Notes: generated from the letters alone by a model not told the origin. A stretch of 64,000 nt of DNA from Vibrio sp. BS-M-Sm-2 (GCF_041504345.1 NZ_CP167895.1:434001-498000); one strand, 5' to 3'; shown: positions 25,535 through 34,419, counted from the first letter of the stretch. Numbers and translations: made by a program.

Positions 25535-26073
25535 ATCCAAAAACAACAATGATAAAATTCGCTATGACACTGCTTTCTCTCACTTGGCTAGCTGGATGTG
25601 GCTCTGCAAGTTTAAAAGATCACGTAGACACTACGCCAGAGCTCAAACTTGAAACCTTTTTTAATGGCGAGCTAATGGCCTACGGCATGGTACTCGACCG
25701 CTCTGGTAACCTACTGCGCCGCTTTGATGCCAAACTTATCGCGACTTGGGACGGTGACAACGGAGAGATAAAAGAGTGGTTCTCTTTTGCTGATGGCGAG
25801 CGCTCAACTCGCGTTTGGAATCTGATAAAAACCGGTGAAAACACCTATTCAGGCACTGCCAATGATGTAGTGGGTACTGCCTATGGCGAGACCCAAGGTT
25901 CGGCTCTGTATTGGAAATATGACCTAGAAATCCAAGTAGACGGCAGCACTTATGAGGTGGTGCTCGATGATTGGATGTTCTTAATGGACGACAAACGCTT
26001 GTTCAACAAAACTGAGATGTCCAAGTTTGGCTTTAAAGTGGGAGAGGTCATCTTATACATCGAGAAGATTTGA
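25531..26073 (+). CDS. DUF3833 family lipoprotein
   Basis: A 180-residue lipoprotein: the signal peptide ends in the lipobox LAGC (Cys about 23), so it is membrane anchored on the periplasmic side. The body matches DUF3833, with LETFFNGELMAYGMVLDRSGNLLRRF and a beta-rich lipocalin-like pattern including WKYDLEIQVDGSTYEVVLDDWMF. The family regularly ends the ECF/ChrR lipid operon. Its role is unknown; a lipocalin-like shape would suit carrying a lipid between membranes (inference). A strong terminator follows and closes the operon. Confidence 0.85.
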   Translation: MNPKTTMIKFAMTLLSLTWLAGCGSASLKDHVDTTPELKLETFFNGELMAYGMVLDRSGNLLRRFDAKLIATWDGDNGEIKEWFSFADGERSTRVWNLIKTGENTYSGTANDVVGTAYGETQGSALYWKYDLEIQVDGSTYEVVLDDWMFLMDDKRLFNKTEMSKFGFKVGEVILYIEKI

Positions 26074-26110
26074 TTTAACTGCCGTTTCTGACTGTCAGCT
26101 TCAAAGCAAT

Positions 26111-26134
26111 AACTACAACTACAACTACAACTAC
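26111..26134 (+). repeat. Four tandem copies of hexamer AACTAC
   Basis: AACTAC repeats perfectly four times in the gap between the DUF3833 stop and its terminator. It is non-coding. Confidence 0.9.
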
Positions 26135-26141
26135 AGTACGT

Positions 26142-26177
26142 AACAGCCCATAACGAAAATTGTGGGCTGTTTTGTTT
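26142..26177 (+). terminator. Terminator of the ECF/ChrR operon
   Basis: A 12-position stem (26142-26153 with 26160-26171, one T-G wobble) with a 6-nt loop is followed by a T-rich tract. Confidence 0.85.
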
Positions 26178-26326
26178 AATCCCTCGAATAGCATACCTGT
26201 ATGCTTAAGCCTCTGTGCTAAGATGCGCCACCAGCATGCAAATGGGCTAGACTCATACTCAGTAGTTCCTGTTTGTTTCGCTTAGCGTAGATCCCCTACC
26301 ATGAATAATTGAAAAGGCTTTAAAGC

Positions 26327-26590
26327 ATGAGCAAGTTGACCTCAGCGGAGCGTAAAGCTCGCGATAATGAACGTTTCTCACAACGCGTAAACGACCGCAG
26401 AGAAAAAGGTGAAGACGTAGTTGCTTACGCACTGACCAACAAAAAAGCTGTAAAATTCCTGACTAAGTCAGAGAAAAAACGTTTCAACGAAACGAGAGCG
26501 ACTCTTCAAGAAGAGAAGCGAGTAAAAGAACAAGAAGAGCTTAACCGAATCGAAGATGCGTTCACCATCAAACAGTTCGACGACGAATAA
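26327..26590 (+). CDS. Small highly charged coiled-coil protein, function unknown
   Basis: I do not recognise a named family. The product is 87 residues, almost entirely helical and highly charged, with a long Lys/Arg/Glu-rich stretch (about residues 5-75) consistent with a coiled-coil, and no signal peptide or membrane span. AAAGG lies about ten bases before the ATG. Codon use is like the neighbours and the gene lies between a terminator and the RNA-binding protein gene, so it looks real. The charge pattern resembles small RNA- or ribosome-associated proteins, which is only a suggestion. Confidence 0.65.
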   Translation: MSKLTSAERKARDNERFSQRVNDRREKGEDVVAYALTNKKAVKFLTKSEKKRFNETRATLQEEKRVKEQEELNRIEDAFTIKQFDDE

Positions 26591-26721
26591 TCACGTTTGA
26601 CTACTCAAAAGCGCTGGCTCTGCGTAATAAAACCAAGCAAGCGTGATCTCAAATTATTATGTCAGGGTGGGCACAAAAATGTGCGACAATACTCGGCGTA
26701 AATTCATATTCAAGGTTTATT

Positions 26722-26961
26722 ATGAAACTTCTAGTTCGTAACCTATCGCGCTCTACTTCTGAGCAAGACATCCGTGTGCTATTTTCTGAGTTCGGTTCAG
26801 TAAAAGAGTGCAGCCTAGTTTTAGACCAAGAAACTGGCGACTCAAAAGGCTTTGCTTTTGTTGAAATGCCAGAGCACGAAGAAGCTAAAGCAGCACTAAA
26901 CAAGCTAAACATGACTAAGCTTGGCAAAAACACGATTCGTGTAAAAGTAGCGAACTCTTAA
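26722..26961 (+). CDS. RRM-type RNA-binding protein
   Basis: A 79-residue single RNA recognition motif of the cold-inducible bacterial type. RNP2 is LLVRNLS at the N-terminus and RNP1 is KGFAFVEM (about residues 41-48); the aromatic pair needed to stack bases is partly present. ATG 26722 is preferred over an open frame from 26659 because it places RNP2 at the usual distance from the N-terminus and AAGG lies upstream. Such proteins bind single-stranded RNA; their targets in Vibrio are not known. A very stable terminator follows. Confidence 0.88.
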   Translation: MKLLVRNLSRSTSEQDIRVLFSEFGSVKECSLVLDQETGDSKGFAFVEMPEHEEAKAALNKLNMTKLGKNTIRVKVANS

Positions 26962-27013
26962 TCGAGCCACGCTTCATAAGCCACGTGGCTTAGCTTAATG
27001 CAACACAGATGAT

Positions 27014-27065
27014 AAAGCCCGTAACGATATTCCGCTGAAAAACGTAATATCGTTACGGGCTTTTT
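27014..27065 (+). terminator. Strong terminator of the RRM gene
   Basis: An 18-bp perfect stem (27014-27031 with 27046-27063) with a 14-nt loop ends in a T-run. It lies between convergent genes and may work in both directions. Confidence 0.88.
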
Positions 27066-27117
27066 GCTACTCGCGATTCTCTTTTTACAACACGACCGGC
27101 ATACTTAATGCTCGCGT

Positions 27118-27462
27118 TTATAATCCTTCATGTTCATCAATAGCACGCCTTGCTTCTGCCATTGAACATCCAGATTCCATCACCAACTGAGCGACCGTCA
27201 TCGTAGGTGTTGCTTCTAACAGCGAAGCCAAACACACCACAGGTTTAGGCAGTACTTTGTCGATTGCAATTGCTATCCAACCGTCTTTTTCATGGGTGAG
27301 CAGGGTTTTAAATTCAATAAGTTGATGTTCTTGAGCCACCAATAACCAATTGCGTGAACGACGAACTCGCTTCAACTGGCATCCACACTCAGTCGCATTC
27401 GCCATCACTTGGCTTTTATCACTCACACGATGTACAAAACTATTCAGTGGGACGCTAAACAT
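27118..27462 (-). CDS. RRF_GI-type small protein (so-called ribosome recycling factor family)
   Basis: A 114-residue protein with the motif GCQLKRVRRSRNW (about residues 26-38), which I recall as the hallmark of Pfam RRF_GI, a Vibrio-rich family annotated as ribosome recycling factor without direct proof. The C-terminus TVAQLVMESGCSMAEARRAIDE looks like a helix-turn-helix or UBA-like end. It is not the universal Frr protein. ATG 27462 with AGAGAG upstream is preferred over a TTG at 27489. It is transcribed alone on the minus strand, convergent with the RRM gene. Confidence 0.68.
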   Translation of the reverse strand: MFSVPLNSFVHRVSDKSQVMANATECGCQLKRVRRSRNWLLVAQEHQLIEFKTLLTHEKDGWIAIAIDKVLPKPVVCLASLLEATPTMTVAQLVMESGCSMAEARRAIDEHEGL

Positions 27463-27569
27463 AACTCTCTGCCAACCAATCTCTACCAATCATTCAAGTG
27501 TTCTCGAACTACCACTCAACACTTCAATTACATCTCAATAAAATCACGCTTAGGATTACACAGACACAA

Positions 27570-27609
27570 AAAAACCGCCAGTCATGCGCTAAGCAGCCTC
27601 GCGGTTTTT
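27570..27609. terminator. Terminator downstream of the MalY/PatB gene
   Basis: AAAAACCGC (27570-27578) pairs with GCGGTTTTT (27601-27609) around a 22-nt loop. A and T runs on the two sides make it usable on both strands. Confidence 0.75.
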
Positions 27610-27670
27610 CGTTCTTTAGAGCCTAATGATCAGCATCAGCGGCTAAGCATTTTCAATTCAACATGGATAA

Positions 27671-28903
27671 TCAGCAACAGCTTTTTGAAGTGCCGTTATC
27701 ACAGCAGTTTGAACTCACCTCAGCTCCTAGTTCAAAGCCATCAAACGCATCGGCTAAAGCAGTAAACGACTTCTCGATATTGTCACGTGATGTGGCGATG
27801 TTCATTCGCATAAAATGATAACTCTCAGCGCCAAACCAGCCGCCCGGCGTTAACCCCATTTTAGCTTGCTCAAACACCACGTTCTTTAACTCTTCTTCCG
27901 AGAAACCTAACTCAGAGAAATCAAACCACACTTGATAAGTGCCTTGCGGTTGGAACACTTTCAATTGAGGGATGCGCTGCGCAGCAAACTCAGAGATCCA
28001 CTTAACCGTGTCTTGCAGATACACCAACATGCCGTCTAGCCACTCTTCACCCTTTTCAAAGGCGGCAATCGTCGCAAACGTGGTCAAGGCATTACCATGG
28101 TCAAGATACATCGCCGCTACGTTAGCTTTGAACGCTTCAAATAGCTCATTGTTGTTCGTGTACACATAGCCGTTTGAGATGCTGTGCATACCGAAGGTTT
28201 TGGCCGGAGAGCCAATCAAGGTGATGACCTTGTCGTAATCAAAGCTGGTCAAGCTCGTGAAAGCGTGACCTTCAAAGATAATGTCTGAGTGGATTTCATC
28301 ACTGATGATCAACACATCATGACGCTTAGCAATCTCGATAACCTGTGTCACTTCTTGCGGCGTCCACACGCGACCTGTTGGGTTATGTGGATTACAGAAA
28401 ATCATCGTTTTAACTTTGTGTTCGATGATCTGCAGTTCCATACCATCGAAATCAATGCGGTAGCCTTGCTCATCATTGATAAGTGGGCTCTTCACCACCT
28501 GACGATTTGCTTTATTCACCAAGTTAGAAAACTGGTGATACGCCGGCGTATGGATCAGCACACCATCGCCTTCGTTGGTGAATTGGCGCAGTAACAATGC
28601 AATACCAGAAAGCACACCCGGCACCTGAACGAACTTATCAGCAGAAAGGTTTAAACCATGACGCTTTGAGTACCATTGTGAAAGGGCTTCAAACACCGCT
28701 TGCTCATGAAACTCATAAGAGTACACACCGCGCTCAACCAAACGATTCAGCTCTTGCGTGATCGGTTCCGCTACCTGAAAATCCATATCGGCAACCCAAT
28801 ATGGGAATACATCAGTGGTGTTATAAATGTTCTGTAGCATCTGCGGTTTGCTTTTTATAAACGCATTTTCACCGTAATTAGATGTACTCTTAAACGCTGT
28901 CAT
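27671..28903 (-). CDS. MalY/PatB-type PLP-dependent cystathionine beta-lyase with Cys-rich tail
   Basis: Fold-type I aminotransferase-like enzyme, 410 residues. MalY/PatB members cleave cystathionine or cysteine to pyruvate, ammonia and a thiol. Seen are VFPYWVADMDF near the N-terminus, the FCNPHNPTGRVW loop (about 169-180), SDEIHSDI with the PLP-ring Asp, and SPAKTFGMHS with the Schiff-base Lys (about 232). The last 14 residues are a Cys-rich tail (SSNCCDNGTSKSCC) beyond the usual end, two Cys pairs that look like a metal-binding or disulfide tag. It has its own promoter and terminator, so its physiological substrate is not shown by context. Confidence 0.9.
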   Translation of the reverse strand: MTAFKSTSNYGENAFIKSKPQMLQNIYNTTDVFPYWVADMDFQVAEPITQELNRLVERGVYSYEFHEQAVFEALSQWYSKRHGLNLSADKFVQVPGVLSGIALLLRQFTNEGDGVLIHTPAYHQFSNLVNKANRQVVKSPLINDEQGYRIDFDGMELQIIEHKVKTMIFCNPHNPTGRVWTPQEVTQVIEIAKRHDVLIISDEIHSDIIFEGHAFTSLTSFDYDKVITLIGSPAKTFGMHSISNGYVYTNNNELFEAFKANVAAMYLDHGNALTTFATIAAFEKGEEWLDGMLVYLQDTVKWISEFAAQRIPQLKVFQPQGTYQVWFDFSELGFSEEELKNVVFEQAKMGLTPGGWFGAESYHFMRMNIATSRDNIEKSFTALADAFDGFELGAEVSSNCCDNGTSKSCC

Positions 28904-29025
28904 GGAGGAGCCCTCAAATAGGTTGTTCGATCTTTTTTACAATCCACTGGATTGCATGAATACCCTTAAGACGATGGCATAATCAAAAAGACGACGCTTT
29001 TAGAAAATAATCTGAAAAGTACAAA

Positions 29026-29493
29026 CTAATTTCGTGTTTCTACCTTTATCTCAGTCTTGACCGAATTAGCGATAAAGCAGTTTTTATGCGCTAAATGATG
29101 AAGCTTATCGAGCTGCTTAGCGGTTGGTTGTTTAGTACCTAAAAAAACAATCTCAGGTCGAAGAGTCACCGTGGTAACCGATGAGCGGCCTGATTCATCT
29201 TCCTCAAGCACACCAATAGCATCATCCACATAAGAGTCGATCACGTACTTCTGCTTCGCCGCGATGCCCAAAAAGGTCAGCATATGACAGCTAGAAAGTG
29301 CCGCAATAAACGCTTCTTCAGGGTCAACATTCGCTTCAACCGACAGTGGAAGTGGCACAACATGAGGAGAAGACGAAGCAGGTACAGTGACACCACCATC
29401 GAACTCCCACGTATGACCGCGACTGTATTGATTATCGCTAAAGGTTTCATTTTCCGCTTTTTGCCAACGAATAACCGCACCATATTCAGACAT
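29026..29493 (-). CDS. OsmC/Ohr family peroxiredoxin
   Basis: A 155-residue OsmC-fold protein. The two redox Cys are in ALSSCHMLTFL (about residue 69) and HKNCFIANSVKT (about residue 137), the usual spacing for thiol peroxidases acting on organic hydroperoxides. The segment VDPEEAFIAALSSCHML is the family core. It is 30 bases upstream of the next minus-strand feature boundary with the GFA gene (stop 29523), so the two may be co-transcribed. The regulator is not identified. Confidence 0.88.
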   Translation of the reverse strand: MSEYGAVIRWQKAENETFSDNQYSRGHTWEFDGGVTVPASSSPHVVPLPLSVEANVDPEEAFIAALSSCHMLTFLGIAAKQKYVIDSYVDDAIGVLEEDESGRSSVTTVTLRPEIVFLGTKQPTAKQLDKLHHLAHKNCFIANSVKTEIKVETRN

Positions 29494-29522
29494 AATTCCT
29501 TCCCTTTTTAATGCTCAATAAA

Positions 29523-29915
29523 TTAACGGTCAGCTGGATGATTGACACCATCGTTAGTCACTACATCTCCAATATCAAAAGGGTTTACCCCTTCCAAACA
29601 ACCGATATTAAAACCATATTCATTCGGGCTTGAGCGGCGTTGATGATGGGTATAAATACCGCAGTTTGAGCAGAAGTAATGCTTCGCGGTATTGGTGTTG
29701 AATTGATAAAGCTTGAGATGTTCTGCACCTTTAAGGATCTTAATACCATCCAGCGCGACAGAACCCACAATTGCACCTCGACGACGACAGATAGAACAAT
29801 CACATCGGCGTGGCTTTTCTATTCCGTTAGGTAGGCTGAGTTCTAGTTCGACAGCACCGCAGTGGCAGTTGGCTTTGTGAAAAGGTTGGATAACCGTGTT
29901 ACCGACTAGTTTCAT
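29523..29915 (-). CDS. GFA family zinc protein
   Basis: A 130-residue protein of the GFA (glutathione-dependent formaldehyde-activating, CENP-V-like) family. Zinc ligands are ANCHCGAVELEL, RRCDCSICRRRG and YFCSNCGIYTHH. The family was named from one enzyme, and most members have unproved activity. ATG 29915 with GGAGAGA upstream is chosen rather than a TTG at 29927. It lies directly before the OsmC gene on the same strand, so both could serve thiol or aldehyde stress. Confidence 0.85.
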   Translation of the reverse strand: MKLVGNTVIQPFHKANCHCGAVELELSLPNGIEKPRRCDCSICRRRGAIVGSVALDGIKILKGAEHLKLYQFNTNTAKHYFCSNCGIYTHHQRRSSPNEYGFNIGCLEGVNPFDIGDVVTNDGVNHPADR

Positions 29916-30028
29916 TTCTCTCTCCAATCACGTCCTTATGTTGCAGGTATCATAACCAGTCCGGTATTTTCTGTCCGTTAGCTGGCGCTGAGTTCGAGAT
30001 ATCTGTCATGCGCTGCTTCTCGGCTAAT

Positions 30029-30958
30029 CTAACTAGACTTTTCAACCAAATCGCCAAAGTGTTCAAACAAAAAATCCAGAAACAAGCGAATACGCTTCGG
30101 CTGATATTTCTTGCTGATGTACACCACATTCAAGTCGGCGCTTGATACAGAAGTCGAGGTGTTAAAGTTCTTCATGTAGCCATTAAGCAAAGTCACAAGG
30201 CGTTGGTTATTGATGTCGTCTTGTACATCCAGTACCGACTTAAGAGCAATGCCCTCTCCTTTTAATGCCCAGTAACGAATCACTTCACCATCGTCTGAGA
30301 ATCGCTTTGGTACAACGGTAATCGACTTCTTCATGTCGTGATCTTGGAAGTGCCATGTTTTCAGTTCCTCATTGCTGCGCAGCATCGCCAAGCAGTCGTG
30401 TTCAACCAAATCTTGTGGCTTGATCGGCGTGCCGTGTTTGGCGAGATATTCTGGGGACGCACATAGCACTCGTCGGCTTGGTGATAAGCGTCTAGAGATC
30501 AAACTACTATCAACCAATTCACCGTAGCGGATCACGATATCCATGCCGGATTCAGCAATATTCGAGAGGTTATCGTTCAAATACAAGTAAGGGATAACGT
30601 CAGGGTATTTCTGACAAAACTCCGACAAGATTGGCAGAATGTATTGCTTTCCAATGTCCTTCGGCGCGGCGATTTTTAATGGGCCTTTGACCTCTTTGAC
30701 GCCATTTTGAATCAGGTTTTCAGCCTCACTGACATTATCTAAGATCTCCAGACACGCCTTGTGATACAGCTCGCCTGAGTCAGTCAAAGACACATGTCGC
30801 GTGCTTCGATTCAACAACTTCACACCATATCGTTCTTCAAGCGCCTGCAGCCTTGCTGTCATGGTCGCAGGAGATAAACCCAGCTCTCGCCCAGCCGCCG
30901 CTAAACCGTGATGCTTAACAATACTGACGAACATCGCCATGTCTGAAAACTTATCCAT
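30029..30958 (-). CDS. LysR family transcriptional regulator (divergent to SDR-MFS-OYE)
   Basis: A 309-residue LysR protein: N-terminal winged helix (about 3-62) with the segment AAAGRELGLSPATMTARLQALEERYGVKLLNRSTRHVSLT, then a periplasmic-binding-like effector domain (about 90-300). It is transcribed away from the SDR gene, with 125 bases between, the standard layout for a LysR protein controlling its divergent neighbour. Targets are therefore probably the SDR, MFS and OYE genes. The effector is unknown; quinones or electrophiles would suit the OYE. Confidence 0.9.
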   Translation of the reverse strand: MDKFSDMAMFVSIVKHHGLAAAGRELGLSPATMTARLQALEERYGVKLLNRSTRHVSLTDSGELYHKACLEILDNVSEAENLIQNGVKEVKGPLKIAAPKDIGKQYILPILSEFCQKYPDVIPYLYLNDNLSNIAESGMDIVIRYGELVDSSLISRRLSPSRRVLCASPEYLAKHGTPIKPQDLVEHDCLAMLRSNEELKTWHFQDHDMKKSITVVPKRFSDDGEVIRYWALKGEGIALKSVLDVQDDINNQRLVTLLNGYMKNFNTSTSVSSADLNVVYISKKYQPKRIRLFLDFLFEHFGDLVEKSS

Positions 30959-31083
30959 ACTATTCGTGCTCTCGCTCTATTGTTCCTTTAAACCGAATAA
31001 TGAATTTATATTTTAGCCAATTATCAAATTTAGTCGAATAAATATAATGACAACCATCAGCAGAACACGCAGGAATTCAGCAC

Positions 31084-31767
31084 ATGAACAACGAACTAAC
31101 AAACCAAGAAAAGAACACTTTCGTCATCATTGGTGGCACATCAGGTATCGGCAAAGCATTAGCAATGCAATTGAGAAACGAAGACAACACAGTACACATT
31201 GCGAGCCGCCACACCGGTGTGGACATCAGCAGTGAAAAGTCGATTTGCGAATACTTCGAATCAATTGGTCCATTCGATCACTTGGTGGTCACGGCAGGCT
31301 CATCCGCTCCGGCTGGAAAGGTAACCGACGTAGCTATTGAAGATGCTAAAACGGCATTTGATACCAAGTTTTGGGGAAGCCTAAACGTTGCTAAGCACGC
31401 TGCACGTTACATGACGCCAAACGGATCTATCACCCTCACCACAGGCATGTTGTCACGCAAAGTTGTCGCTGGCACTTACGTCAAAACCGCCATCAACGCC
31501 GCACTAGAAAGCGTGACTAAAATACTGGCGAAAGAACTATCACCGATTCGCGTCAATGCCATTAGCCCGGGCTTAACCATGACGGAAGCCTACAAAAACA
31601 TGAACGATTCTGCTCGTGCAAGCATGTACGACAACGCCAAAAACAATCTACCCGCAGGCAAGGTTGGCGAGCCTTCAGAGGTGGCTATGGGTTACCTATT
31701 CGCAATTAATAACCCATATGTGACCGGCTCAATCATCGACATCGATGGCGGCGCTCTACTCGGCTAA
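31084..31767 (+). CDS. SDR family oxidoreductase with altered YxxxK motif
   Basis: A 227-residue short-chain dehydrogenase. The cofactor motif IIGGTSGIGKALA is clear, HLVVTAGSSAP stands for the NNAG-like block, and the C-terminal INNPYVTGSIIDIDGGALLG is typical. The catalytic segment reads GTYVKTAINAALE: the Tyr is present, but Lys is at Tyr+2 and the +4 position is Ala. It starts at ATG 31084. It is the first gene of a probable SDR-MFS-OYE unit divergent from lysR, with 82 bases before the MFS gene. Confidence 0.88.
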   Translation: MNNELTNQEKNTFVIIGGTSGIGKALAMQLRNEDNTVHIASRHTGVDISSEKSICEYFESIGPFDHLVVTAGSSAPAGKVTDVAIEDAKTAFDTKFWGSLNVAKHAARYMTPNGSITLTTGMLSRKVVAGTYVKTAINAALESVTKILAKELSPIRVNAISPGLTMTEAYKNMNDSARASMYDNAKNNLPAGKVGEPSEVAMGYLFAINNPYVTGSIIDIDGGALLG

Positions 31768-31849
31768 CACCTCGCAAAGACACAAAGAACAATCGTTAGG
31801 GCGTGTATCACACGTCCTAACAAACAAAAATTTACATAGGTAACTCATC

Positions 31850-33073
31850 ATGAAACAAGAAGCTATCCACCAAGAAACTATCCATAAAGAAAAGATTCCA
31901 TTCCAAGTTTGGATACTGACACTCGCAGCTTTTGCCATCGGCACCGCTGAGTTTGTTATCGCAGGCATCCTTCCACAAATTGCCACATCCCTTTCGATCA
32001 CCGAAGGCCAAGCGGGCTATCTAATCAGTGCTTACGCATTGGCTATCGTTATCGGCGGCCCGATCTTAACCATCTACCTTGCGCGCTTTAATAAGAAGAT
32101 GGTGCTAATAGGCTTAATGGCACTGTTCATCATCGGCAACGTATTGTCGGCCTTAGCGCCAAGCTATCCACTTCTACTCGCGAGCCGTGTTATCGCAGGC
32201 TTAGTGCAAGGTCCTTTCTATGGCATTGGTGCGGTTGTCGCGACTAATTTAGTGTCTGAAAAAATGGCAGGTCGCGCCGTTGGTCAAATGTTCGCAGGCT
32301 TAACGCTCGCTAACGTTCTTGGCGTTCCAGCCGGTACTTGGGTGAGCTTGCAATTCGGTTGGCACACCACCTTCTTTACCGTTGCGGCACTTGGCACAGT
32401 TGCGATGATTTCAATCTTAACGTCAATCAAATCAACAGGTCACAGCGAAGCGAAAGACATCAAAACTCAGCTTATGGCGTTCAAAAATCCAATGCTGCTT
32501 ATCAGCTTGGCAATCACCGCTTTTGCTTGGTCTGGCTTTATGACGCTTTACGGCTACCTTGCGCCAATCGCCATGCACATCACGGGTTACGGCCAAGAGT
32601 CAGTAACTTGGATCTTAGTGATTGTTGGTGTCGGCTTAATCATAGGTAACACCTTGGGCGGTCGCTCTTCAGATAAAAACCTCGGCAAAGCTTCCATGTT
32701 TTGGGCAGTCGCAATGATCGTGTCATTGGTTGTGGTTGGCCTTGTGATAGACAACAAAATCCTATTCGTTGCCGCTGCATTTATCTTTGGTATTGCATCA
32801 TTTGCGAACGTTCCTGCCATGCAACTTCGAGTAATGAACCATGGTGGCGAAGGCCAAGAGCTAGCAGCAACAGCGAATATCTCAGCGTTTAACTTGGCTA
32901 ATGCCTTCGGTGGATTCCTTGGCGGCATGGTACTCGACAGCCAACTGGGCGCAGGAATGATTCCGTTCGCAGCCGTTGTCGTCCCTGTCATTGGCTTGCT
33001 ACTTATCGCTAAAGCCAATCGAGCTGACAAGCCTCAGAGCAACTCGATTTTCAGCCCAGCAGAAAGCAAATAA
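31850..33073 (+). CDS. MFS drug/sugar efflux transporter (DHA1/AraJ-like)
   Basis: A 407-residue transporter with twelve predicted membrane spans. The N-terminal half shows AFAIGTAEFVIAGILPQIA, the loop LARFNKKMVLIGLM in the motif-A position, and motif C-like GVPAGTW, as in the DHA1 efflux group. It is probably an exporter of small toxic compounds, produced with the SDR and OYE next to it under the divergent LysR. The substrate cannot be read from the sequence. Confidence 0.88.
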   Translation: MKQEAIHQETIHKEKIPFQVWILTLAAFAIGTAEFVIAGILPQIATSLSITEGQAGYLISAYALAIVIGGPILTIYLARFNKKMVLIGLMALFIIGNVLSALAPSYPLLLASRVIAGLVQGPFYGIGAVVATNLVSEKMAGRAVGQMFAGLTLANVLGVPAGTWVSLQFGWHTTFFTVAALGTVAMISILTSIKSTGHSEAKDIKTQLMAFKNPMLLISLAITAFAWSGFMTLYGYLAPIAMHITGYGQESVTWILVIVGVGLIIGNTLGGRSSDKNLGKASMFWAVAMIVSLVVVGLVIDNKILFVAAAFIFGIASFANVPAMQLRVMNHGGEGQELAATANISAFNLANAFGGFLGGMVLDSQLGAGMIPFAAVVVPVIGLLLIAKANRADKPQSNSIFSPAESK

Positions 33074-33130
33074 CGCGGCTTATAGCCGAACACAAAACTA
33101 AAAACACTGAATTAAAACAAGGTAGATACC

Positions 33131-34219
33131 ATGAACAAATTATTCGAAACATCAGAACTCAAAGGCCTAGAACTGCAAAACCGCGTCGTTATGGCACCCA
33201 TGACTCGCGCTCGTACTAGCCAACCTGGAAACGTGCCAAACGACATTATGGCGACTTATTACCAACAACGCGCAAGTGCAGGTTTAATCATCACCGAAGC
33301 CACGCAAATATCCGACGACTCTCAAGGCTACTCATTCACACCCGGCGTTTATACCGATGCACAAATCAAAGGTTGGAAGAGCGTAACCACAGCCGCAAAA
33401 GATCAAGGCGCTGCGATTTTCTGCCAACTATGGCATGTGGGTCGAGTGTCTCATCCAACCTTCCAAAAAGGTGAACTGCCAATCGCGCCTTCGGCACTGG
33501 CTCCGGTAGAAACTCAAGTTTGGATTTCTGATGAGAATGGAAACGGCAACATGGTGGATTGCATTCAACCAAGAGAGATGGCCCAAACAGACATCAACCG
33601 TGTTGTTCAAGATTTTGCTAACTCAGCGAAAAAAGCGGTAGAGGCAGGATTCAACGGTGTCGAAATCCATGGTGGTAACGGCTACCTCATCGATCAATTC
33701 TTAAGAACCAATTCAAACAAACGCACCGACAACTACGGTGGCAGTCGTGAGAATCGGCTTCGCTTTCTGATTGAAGTGGTAGATGCAGTCATTGATGCGA
33801 TTGGTGCCGATAAGGTGGGTGTTCGTTTAGCTCCGTTCATCACCTTCAAAGACATGAACTGCCCAGACATCGTGCCAACGATTTTAGAAGCGTCAAAGGC
33901 GCTGCAAGCACGTGATATCGCTTACTTGCACCTATCAGAAGCAGACTGGGATGACGCGCCTGTGATACCTGAAAGCTTCCGAGTGGAACTAAGAGAACTA
34001 TTTTCCAACACTATCATCGTCGCTGGCAGCTATACACCACAGCGTGCCGAAGAAGTATTAAGCAAAGGCTACGCCGATCTCGTCGCATTTGGTCGCCCAT
34101 TCGTAGCGAACCCAGACCTCGTATCACGCCTACAAAACGGCAGCGAACTATCCGATCTCGACGGTGCTACTCTGTTTGGCGGCAACGAAAAAGGCTATAT
34201 CGATTACCCAACGTTGTAG
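33131..34219 (+). CDS. Old Yellow Enzyme family alkene reductase (NemA-like)
   Basis: An FMN-dependent ene-reductase of 362 residues. OYE hallmarks are VVMAPMTRAR near the N-terminus, CQLWHVGRVSHP (active-site region), the HGGNGYLIDQFLR substrate-binding His/Asn pair (about 176-188), TDNYGGSRENRLRF, and the FMN phosphate loop ADLVAFGRPFVANPDL. It reduces activated C=C bonds, for example in N-ethylmaleimide or enones. It follows the MFS gene by 57 bases. Together with SDR and MFS it makes a plausible electrophile-detoxification set. Confidence 0.94.
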   Translation: MNKLFETSELKGLELQNRVVMAPMTRARTSQPGNVPNDIMATYYQQRASAGLIITEATQISDDSQGYSFTPGVYTDAQIKGWKSVTTAAKDQGAAIFCQLWHVGRVSHPTFQKGELPIAPSALAPVETQVWISDENGNGNMVDCIQPREMAQTDINRVVQDFANSAKKAVEAGFNGVEIHGGNGYLIDQFLRTNSNKRTDNYGGSRENRLRFLIEVVDAVIDAIGADKVGVRLAPFITFKDMNCPDIVPTILEASKALQARDIAYLHLSEADWDDAPVIPESFRVELRELFSNTIIVAGSYTPQRAEEVLSKGYADLVAFGRPFVANPDLVSRLQNGSELSDLDGATLFGGNEKGYIDYPTL

Positions 34220-34241
34220 TGGTAAAACATTAAATAAACAC

Positions 34242-34268
34242 CAAGCCTGCATGAGTCCTGCAGGCTTG
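34242..34268 (+). terminator. Hairpin terminator after the OYE gene
   Basis: CAAGCCTGCA (34242-34251) pairs with TGCAGGCTTG (34259-34268). The following T-tract is weak. Confidence 0.65.
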
Positions 34269-34419
34269 CCTCTTTAGAAACGTGACCGATTCGATACCTT
34301 TTCACACTCAAAAATTCACTTGCATATTTTGACCTAAACCACTGTTATATTTGAACTTTACATCAAATTTAAATTATAAAAATATCAATAATAATTAGAA
34401 TTGAAACGAGGACTCTCCA

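Noticed and set aside
26111..26134. Hexamer repeat as a CRISPR-like array
   Set aside because: Units are contiguous with no spacers; it is a simple tandem repeat.
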